Shown: positions 56,677 to 64,000 of the stretch, piece by piece | Layout of the letters: each line of letters begins with the position of its first letter | How positions within the stretch are numbered: position 1 is the first letter of the stretch | From: Rhynchosporium graminicola | Taxonomy: Eukaryota; Ascomycota; Leotiomycetes; Helotiales; Ploettnerulaceae | DNA length: 64,000 nucleotides | Reading direction: 5' to 3' | Assembly (NCBI GenBank): GCA_900074885.1 | Contig: FJUW01000062.1 | Span: forward strand, 186,001 to 250,000 | The notes under the pieces: generated by a model | Seen by the model: the letters and a program-made list of their open reading frames with translations, nothing else | Told to the model about the DNA's origin: nothing | Database searches by the model: none | Position numbers and translations under genes: made by a program

Positions 56677-59600
56677 TTACTTCGCCTGAGTTACTGTCTT
56701 AGGTTTCGTACAGAATCGCTTTGCAGGCGTCGAATTAGGCGTAGAGGCCCTCGACGACAGTCCACCGCTTCTCCTACGTTCAGCATATAACCTGGCAACT
56801 TCTTTGAAATCTTTGTACGGTCTCTTCTTTGTCGAAGTCGGAGAATCTGTGGTCGAAGAAAGTTCACTCTTTCTTCGCCCACCTAAAGACTCTTGAACAA
56901 TCTGCTTTGGAGGTAAGCTTGCTACTCTTGAGGATTTCGCCTCCTCGATGATGAAGTCCCCCGAGGGTTGCTGCTGTGCTACCCATTTCTCGGTGAAATC
57001 GGGAAGCTCTGGTGAAGCTCTGGCCCCCCGATCCATGCTCTCGGAAGTTTGACGAGCCTCCTCGACCACATCCTTGTTTCGTGATATCGGCCTGGGCGGA
57101 TGCATAATCCTAGTAGCAGTCGGAGATTTTTCTACAGAAGAGCGTAGGCGAGGAGGTAGAGTTGCTCGTCTGTGACCATCAGAGTGGCGTCTCTTTTGAG
57201 CTTCTACGGATCGCACACTTGGGCTTTCTCGCCCAGGCACATGACGGCTTTCTATTGGCGCTGAAGAAATCCTGGGTTGATTTTCAATCTTCTGATTCCA
57301 AGGAAGTTTACGCTTCTTCTTGTCACTCCTCTCGTCATCTGCAACAGATCTAGTCGATTTTGCATGCTCCTCGGTTCTTTTCTCGGATAGCAATTGACTT
57401 CGCGTCTCGAAAAATGGTTCCCTGGCATGCCGACGGCGTTGAATGTTACCTAGACCTAGTTCGGGGCTCGCTTTCAGTCTTCGCACGGTTTTGGGAGCTA
57501 TCGATGGAGATGTTGTGACCGATGGCTTTGTAATCTGAGGCACCACGGGGTTTGAAATGCTCCGCTTAAGTACCTTTGTTCTAGAAGTATCCGCAGATGG
57601 GGTATTGTATGCCCTTCGGAGAGTCTGGACAAGCAGAGGGTTCAACAATGATATCGCAGATGCCAGCTTGTCTTCGTCATCAATGAATCTCCGCTCGAAC
57701 ACAATAGCTTTAACGTGGCTATCATAGTACTCCCACGCGGTCATAGTTGATTTGTTCTCTTTAACGAGATTTCTGAGAAAAGGCTCGTATTCGACATAGG
57801 CTCGGACAAAGTCATCGCATATGCTCCACGGGGGCATACGCTTCTTTCTCAGCCACTCTAGACATACCAAAGCCCTAGTGAAGCATTTCTTATCGCCAGT
57901 GTATTCCGGATAAGTGAAGAGGAATTTGTCATACGTGAGATCATCTAGACTACTGCTTCCAGTAGATCGAGAGTCATTCTGCTGCCTTTGTCGTCTGAGT
58001 GAGGGGCCTTCCGACTGCGATATATGGTGAGGCAGCGTTTGCTCTTGGGCCTCGGACTGAAATTGCTTTGGCGTTACCCAATCCCCAGCCGGTACGGCTT
58101 CATATCCAAGACTTTGTTTTTCCACCAACTCGTCTTGATCGTCGCCCTCTGGCTTTGCTGAGATTTCCCGCTCGGCACTTCTTGGAGTTGAGGTAACGTC
58201 TTTACACCTACCAGCCTGATTAGATTCAGCTGCCGAAATACCAAGTGCAGAAGCCTCATGAAAGGAAAATTCATCAATGCATTCATCAACATGTGCATCA
58301 TTGTATTCATCAACTCGATCATCTTTCTCTGGCAATGCAGATGACGGTGAGCTTGGAGCGAGGGAGTTTGGGTGCGAGGACTGCTCGACCGGCTTTGGCT
58401 GAGGAGTAACATGGGTTACACACTCTTCCTCGTTATTCGGAACGGGACGGTACTCATGAGCACCACTAGAGGGCCTAATGGGAGACGAGTCCTGAGAGAC
58501 TTCAATGCTCGGAGATTGGCCTTCTTCAGAATCGAGCCGATCCTGCGCTGGGAACCATCCATCAGAAGCGCCCGCTAATACCTGATCATTGCCCTGAAAT
58601 GGATCTGGAGTTGATGATAGAAGAACGCGTGGACCATGCTGCTCGGGTATGAGTGGTTTTCTCGAGTTGGTAGCAACCACAAGATGCGGCGATGAAGTTA
58701 AGATAGGAGGTTCGATGGTAGCTCCGGGCCCCAGTCTTGTAAGCTTTTCTCTAGCTCTGAAATTGCGTTTGGCAACTTGAGCTCGTCTTTTCTCTTCAAA
58801 CAGCAGCTCGGCTAGCTCCTTATCCTCGGATGTGGTTTCGTCAAACTTTACGTCGCTAAAAACCATCTGGCGGTCTCGCTTGGACAGATGAGTCTGCGGA
58901 GATGCAAGGACGGTATTCCTTCCCATCTGTGCATGAATTATGCCGGTCGATGGCTCAACGGCATTCAAAAGATGACCAGCGTTAAGTTTTGGAGAAGGGG
59001 AGACCCAGCTCAGAGTTGTGTCGAGGTCACCACCTAGTCTCTGTACGCGGGAATTCTGTGACAAACGCTGGTGTCGAGCTGACGAAATTCGTGATTCTGC
59101 ACTTTCACGATCATCAAGAGCAAAGGTCTTGTCGCCGGTTTGTTCTTTTGCTTGAATTTCTTTGGAAGCAAGACGATTATTTTCAACTCGGACGCCATCA
59201 TGGGTCGCGTTGGTCTGAGCATGAGTATCCATATGCTCTTTTGGCAGCATTTGCGTGCTAGAAAGTCGATCTACGCTTGTTGGCGCTTGATCTACCAAAC
59301 TTGATACTTGCATGTTTGAGCTGCTGGTTTCATTGAAAGTAGCAGGAATTACAGGATCTGAAGAGCCATCATCCTTCGTCCTGTTGGAGCCCGTGGCTGT
59401 TCGACGCAACGACACTTCATCAAAACTGCGGGACTTGACATACGGCGTTCGCTTCACTTGTATGTACCTCGAGCTAGGCGGTGCTGTTGATGGTAGCTCT
59501 TGGGACATGTTTGCGGATCCTTGCTCCTGTACGTCTTCTGGATCGAAGATGTCCCCAACGGCATATGGTATAGCCAATTCCAATTCCTCTTCCTTTGTGG

Positions 59601-61449
59601 GGCTGCTGGAAGGAATATTGACCGGAGCACGGGCATGAGGTTTAACTTGTGGCTCCCAGGATGGAGCAAATGGAGTTGAAGGAGTCGAAGGAAGCTCGCT
59701 GATTGACTGGGGTTGGCTTGCTGTCCGGTCAATAGATGGATGATGCGCCACATCATCAGAGTCAGGAGTCGGCTCCCAAGAAATTCGGTCTTCATCGTCC
59801 GTATCATCGTCACCGCCACTTCTTAGATCTACGATTATAGGGCCACTCGAAGGAATTCGGCCTTTCTGTATTTGGGAGCTATGCGGTGATGGCTTGTCAT
59901 TTGATGACAGCTCCGGATTATCATGATACACAGGCTTTTGACTGGCACCCAGGCTCTCTTCATCGTAGTCACTTATAGGCTGTTCAGCTGTGTCATCATA
60001 TGCAGAATCGTCATCAGACTTGTCGTCGGAATCATCTTCGGAGTCCTGCGGGCTATGAATCACTCTCAGTACCTCGGCAAGTGGTTTGGTAGGTTGTCGA
60101 ATTCTGAATTCTGTCAAATCGTCCATGACTTTCGGAGGAACATTGGCATAGCGAGGTCGATCGCCGACTTGTGGCTCGTACCAGCAGTCATTGCGTTCTA
60201 GCAAATTTTGCTGGTCCTCCGAAATGCGTACAAATTGTCGCGGCACCCGTTTCAAACCTTCAAATGCGTCGTTACGCTGTAACAAGTCTACAAACAGCGG
60301 CGCGCTCTGGAGCTGAACGGTATGTACAACTGGCTGATCCGGAGGGCTTTGCTGAGTCTCGACATGCTCCAGGCTGTTTTCTTTCTCGGCATCCTTGGAC
60401 CTCGAGTAGAGATGGCCGTGATTTTCCAGGGCTTGGTCTGCGGGTTTCGAGCCCAGTTCTTTCTCAACATTGCCAGATGAAATCAGAGGTATGGATGCCT
60501 GACTGAATCGCATATTCGCTCCTTTATCGAGTTTGGACTTCATCGCATCGGCCTTTCCAGCAGAAATAGGTCCAAGGATAGGCACTCGCACAAGCTCGTC
60601 TGTTGAATTTGGTATCTCAGCTTGATCATCTTTGGCTAGCCCTGCAAGACGAGCCACGAACGCATCGTCATTGGTCGTTCTTCGATTCTGGGCTACGGCC
60701 GGGCTCAAGATTAGTCCTGCCGTTCCGTGATCCATTTGGGTTGCGAATCCACCGGACAGCTGAGAACTTTTGTCCTGGGAGGTAGATGAAGAGAGCTGGG
60801 CTTGGGTGCTTTCCTGGGTTGGCGCGCACAGACGATCCAATTTTCCAGCAGATAACGCGACTTCCCCGTGCATTAAGATGTCTTTCGGCCGGCCGATTAA
60901 AGGAGATCCCTCGGAACCTTGTAGTTTAAAGTCGAGAATGCGTAGAGTAAGCAGAGTGGGGGCCAGAGCAGAGTTGACTATCTATGAGTCAAGGTCAGCT
61001 TGAAGAGCAGAAGAACGGGCAGAGTCGCACAAACTAGATAGTAACTGTTGAGGACAATAATACCACCCGCAATCTCCTGGTAATTGCGATGTGTTTTTTC
61101 TGCAAAAGACTGTGCCGCGTCGATGTCGAAAATAGCGTGAATGTGATGGTAACCATCCGAAAGCACCGCATCGTAGGGATTTCTTAGGCCCCCAGGGAAC
61201 TGGTTGGGAATTAGTCTTCGAAATAATGTCCTGTGAGCCTAGAACTGCAAGCGCGATATCTCTTACCTCTGTGACCTGCACCTGTCGTTGTTTCGAAAAG
61301 CGAATCTCCACCTCACCTGGTCGGCAGTGCCTGTTGCCCTTCACCAACTCCAGCTGCCCGGACACGTAGGACTTGAGACTGTTCAAGGCAGTTTTGAGTT
61401 CGCTCTCAACCAAGGTACTGATCCACGGTTGCTGCAATGCCGATGCCAT
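56677..61449 (-). CDS. Very large TPP1/Tpz1-like telomere (shelterin) protein
   Basis: Three exons (61449-61267, 61199-61035, 60981-56677) give 1550 residues with all junctions in phase 0. The first 140 residues form an OB-fold-like region: MASALQQPWISTLVESELK, then SDGYHHIHAIFDI, GGIIVLNSYYL and LRILDFKLQGSEGSPLIGRP. This order matches the N-terminal domain of fungal TPP1/ACD (Pfam TPP1, Tpz1). About 950 disordered Ser/Asp/Glu-rich residues follow, with many SQ/TQ and SP sites. Near 1125-1225 lies a second compact block (YDKFLFTYPEYTGDKKCF, MPPWSICDDFVRAY), and the tail is basic. Such proteins bridge Pot1 to the double-strand telomere complex and recruit telomerase. Identity is by pattern only; the size is far above the roughly 500 residues of fission-yeast Tpz1. 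Confidence 0.65.
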
Positions 61450-61719
61450 TTCTAGTCTAGTATTCTTCCTCGGATGAAGAGGTGAAAGCCTTAACACTCT
61501 ATCATGATGGGTACGGATCACTGCCTGAGTCCAGGTATCGGATCTACGAAGGTAAGAGTAAACCGAAGCAGGCGATGTGATGCGATGTGCCTTTGGTTTG
61601 GTCGTGAAACGAGTCAACAACTCGTTGCACGATGATGGACTGGACCTGAAAGTGGGCGGGAAGAGGTGCAGGCAGGTTGGCGAAAGGTTCCAGGTGAAGG
61701 CCGCCGTCTACGTCCAAGG

Positions 61720-61742
61720 TAGATAGATAGATAGATAGATAG
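61720..61742. repeat. TAGA microsatellite
   Basis: Five to six uninterrupted TAGA units. Confidence 0.9.
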
Positions 61743-62178
61743 CAGAGTGTTTCCGAGTGCTGACTGGTCTCGATGTTGTCTCGACCGTACCTATAGGTGA
61801 GGTAGTCAGTCAGTCAGTGCAGTGACATATTGATATAGATATGCATGAGGTAGGTGGGTAGGTGGGTAGTCCGGTTGAGCCTCATCCTCACCTCGAATCC
61901 CGAAGTAAAAATGAAAGTAAAAGGGACGCGAAGTGAGCGACGCGAGGTGGCGTGACCTGAGCTGATCTGACCTGACCTGCAATCTCGAAACGCATCATTG
62001 CCAAGCAAACGGGAACCGGGCCCGGAGCAAGGCTAGAGTTCGCGTGGGGGGAAGATGAGGGCTGGGTGGGGGTGGGGGTGGAAGGGTGTGTCTATAGCGC
62101 AAACAGAGTGATCCTATCCAGTGTCCTACAGAGACCTCAGCTACGGGAGGAACAAGGCAAGACCTGCCTGCACCCTCA

Positions 62179-62198
62179 GGTAGGTAGGTAGGTAGGTA
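62179..62198. repeat. GGTA microsatellite
   Basis: Five GGTA units; related GGTAGGTGGGTA sequence occurs at 61850-61868. Confidence 0.9.
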
Positions 62199-62610
62199 CT
62201 GTACGGGCTTCACTTTACCCAACAGCTACCTGGTATATATGTATATGTAACATATTTCTATATATCTTAGATATCCCATATTCTTAAATCACTCTTTCTA
62301 AAAATGGCTTACCTTCTTCCATGGCTATATTGCTACTGTACCACCCTTGTGAATCCACTCATTTTTATTTCAACAGAAGCAGTACCACCGGCCGGGTACA
62401 TCAATCACATCGCATTACTAATCCAACGCTGGTGTGGCTAAAGTTTCCCCCGAGCGCAAGGCGAGGCGGGCGGGCGGGCAGCCAGCACTTGATCAAGCTT
62501 CATTTCGCATCACTCCAGACATTCCCATATTCCTATTCCTACCCCATACCTAACGAGCTACCCTACCTACACACCTACACGTCCACCCAACTCGATCCCC
62601 TTCGAAAGCT

Positions 62611-62634
62611 GTGAAGCTGTGAAGCTGTGAAGCT
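62611..62634. repeat. Three exact GTGAAGCT copies
   Basis: An 8-base unit repeated three times without error, preceded by a partial copy. Confidence 0.9.
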
Positions 62635-63108
62635 ACCACTCACACCCACGTATCTTCCTAAAGCCAGGGCAGTGATCGAGTAGCCTCTTCATCGACTCAT
62701 CAACGACGGCCTGTGCTGCTGCTTTCGCCTTGTTGTCTCACCTCCCACCATCCAAGGCATACTGGACCCGAACCCAACTGAACTCAGCATGCGCGACATC
62801 TGAAATAGCTTTGGCTGGAGCGTGGAGGTTAGTCAAATAAATATGCGTAGCTACTTATCTTGTCTGCTGGAACCATTCGAATCAAACATTTTGCGTATAA
62901 ACATTAACTGACTCTTCAAGATCATGCAGGTCAACTCTTCGTCACAACCCCGCATCCTCTTATACATATCAAAACGTCTCTTCGATGACATGATCCCCTA
63001 TGACCTCAGCCGGTCCGGCGGCAGAAGTACACTGAAAGAATCAATCTACGCTCTGCCATTGTAGACTGCTCAATCTCGACTTCAGTCATCCCGTCCTTCC
63101 CTTCCGCC

Positions 63109-64000
63109 ATGGCTTCTTACGACTCACCCAGGACCTCACTCGGGCCTCCCTCATTACTTCCCCTGGGCATTCGATCACGACGTGGCTCTTTGGCTTCGAT
63201 CTCTGGCTCGAATCCCCTAGACAAGGAACAACTAGCTCAAGCGTTAGACAAAATACACAGCACTGCTAGCCATTCCGATACTCTAACGACCTTCAATGAG
63301 TTCGCATCGCCACCTCCCTCATCATCGACGCACGCTGAAAGTAAGGGTATCGCGGGGGATATCATGCAAAACGGCCTCAGCGGGCTCTACAGTCGGTTCC
63401 GTGGAGCTGTCAGTGGTGGGAAAGACAACAAACCTGGACCGGCCTCGACGAGCAAGGGAGACCAGGAAAATCTAGATGGTGCGTCTGTACATAGCCAGCA
63501 TACCACAGGTCTCGCTTCCAAAGGATCAATTACTACCACGAGAGAAGACAGCGTTGCTAGTGCCTCGCCCATCCAGCTTTCTACGGCATCTTCCCGACTT
63601 CAGTCACCTACCACCTCCTCTTTTGCTGGATTCCCGTCCGAAAGCCAACCTCAGGCTGCGAAATCATCCAAGGTCTCTCTAGGATCGACTCCTGCTGCAA
63701 CAACCCCGACCATATCAAAAGCCGGTCCTTCAAGCCGACCATCTATAACACCAATGACAAAAGCGACCACATCGTCTGCTACCGTCCCAACAGTAGCTCC
63801 GGTCAATGTAAGCGCATTCAAGGATGGTGATAAAAATCGGAAGAGTATGGATGCACAGAACACGGATGGCCTACATAAAGGTGTGGGTAGTAAGCACGAG
63901 AGTCTGACCGCATTCGTCTTCGATCCGACGAAAAGGGGAGCAAAGAGCACATTGGATGGTTCAGCTGCTTCCGATGACGATAAGGGTGATGGCACTCAGA
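63109..64000 (+). CDS. N-terminal part of a large disordered protein, possibly PI3P 5-kinase Fab1; runs off the window
   Basis: The frame is open from the ATG at 63109 to the window end (297 codons, no stop). It begins MASYDSPRTSLGPPSLLPLG, then an ordered-looking block of about 60 residues (DKEQLAQALDKIHSTASHSD, TLTTFNEFASPPPSS, GLSGLYSRFRGAV), then Ser/Thr/Pro-rich disorder. That block resembles the N-terminus I associate with filamentous-fungal Fab1-type phosphatidylinositol-3-phosphate 5-kinases, which act on vacuole membranes. The FYVE, chaperonin-like and kinase domains that would prove it lie outside. Treat the identity as tentative; the frame itself is well supported. Confidence 0.7.
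   Translation, partial: MASYDSPRTSLGPPSLLPLGIRSRRGSLASISGSNPLDKEQLAQALDKIHSTASHSDTLTTFNEFASPPPSSSTHAESKGIAGDIMQNGLSGLYSRFRGAVSGGKDNKPGPASTSKGDQENLDGASVHSQHTTGLASKGSITTTREDSVASASPIQLSTASSRLQSPTTSSFAGFPSESQPQAAKSSKVSLGSTPAATTPTISKAGPSSRPSITPMTKATTSSATVPTVAPVNVSAFKDGDKNRKSMDAQNTDGLHKGVGSKHESLTAFVFDPTKRGAKSTLDGSAASDDDKGDGTQ

Larger units (their letters stand above)
61450..63108. promoter_or_regulatory. Divergent promoter region rich in short G/C and GGTA repeats
   Basis: 1.66 kb between divergent start codons. It contains several simple tandem repeats (listed separately), a G-run-rich stretch near 62045-62085 and a GCGGGCGGGCGGG run near 62465. Short frames on both strands have no domain. The last 300 bases are a CT-rich leader for the gene at 63109. 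Confidence 0.5.

Noticed and set aside
61850..61868. GGTAGGTGGGTAG run taken as an internal telomere repeat
   Set aside because: Unit is GGTA/GGTGGGTA, not TTAGGG, and it is short; treated as a microsatellite.

Overview
This window is nuclear DNA of a filamentous ascomycete (Pezizomycotina). The evidence is dense genes on both strands, short spliceosomal introns (about 45-135 nt) with CTAAC/CTGAC-like branch sites close to the acceptor, long proline/serine-rich disordered fungal proteins, and AT-rich gene-free islands that look like RIP-degraded repeats. A Leotiomycete (Botrytis/Sclerotinia-like) is my best guess, but the sequence does not prove it. All coding models below were spliced by hand; each listed multi-exon model keeps frame across every junction.

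Layout. 1-11.2 kb is gene-poor: one small secreted crystallin-like protein (3.5 kb), one TIM-barrel amidohydrolase-family gene (8.0-9.0 kb), and relics. 11.2-33.8 kb is a housekeeping block: NBS1/nibrin, a membrane cytochrome b5-like protein, a large disordered coiled-coil protein, a DnaJ-X co-chaperone, a rhamnose-synthesis reductase (NRS/ER type), two convergent TPT-family nucleotide-sugar transporter paralogues, squalene synthase (ERG9), and a small acidic protein. 34.1-36.1 kb is an AT-rich island. 37.0-43.2 kb is an accessory secretome patch: an intact S10 serine carboxypeptidase, a GH43 glycosidase and a broken short-chain dehydrogenase. 44.8-64 kb is again housekeeping: an F-box protein, PIG-M/GPI14, TRAX, SYM1/Mpv17, eIF4E, a malonyl-CoA-synthetase-like enzyme, a BolA protein, a very large TPP1/Tpz1-like telomere protein, and the N-terminus of a gene that leaves the window (possibly FAB1).

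What works together. The most suggestive cluster is 22.5-27.7 kb, where a UDP-rhamnose-forming epimerase/reductase lies next to two paralogous endomembrane nucleotide-sugar transporter-type genes; I propose a small UDP-rhamnose supply-and-transport module. NBS1 and the TPP1-like protein both act at chromosome ends or breaks, but lie 43 kb apart and need not be linked. Two introns (in the carboxypeptidase and in eIF4E) appear to use GC-AG boundaries, TRAX carries an 18-nt internal exon, and SYM1 starts with an 11-nt coding exon.
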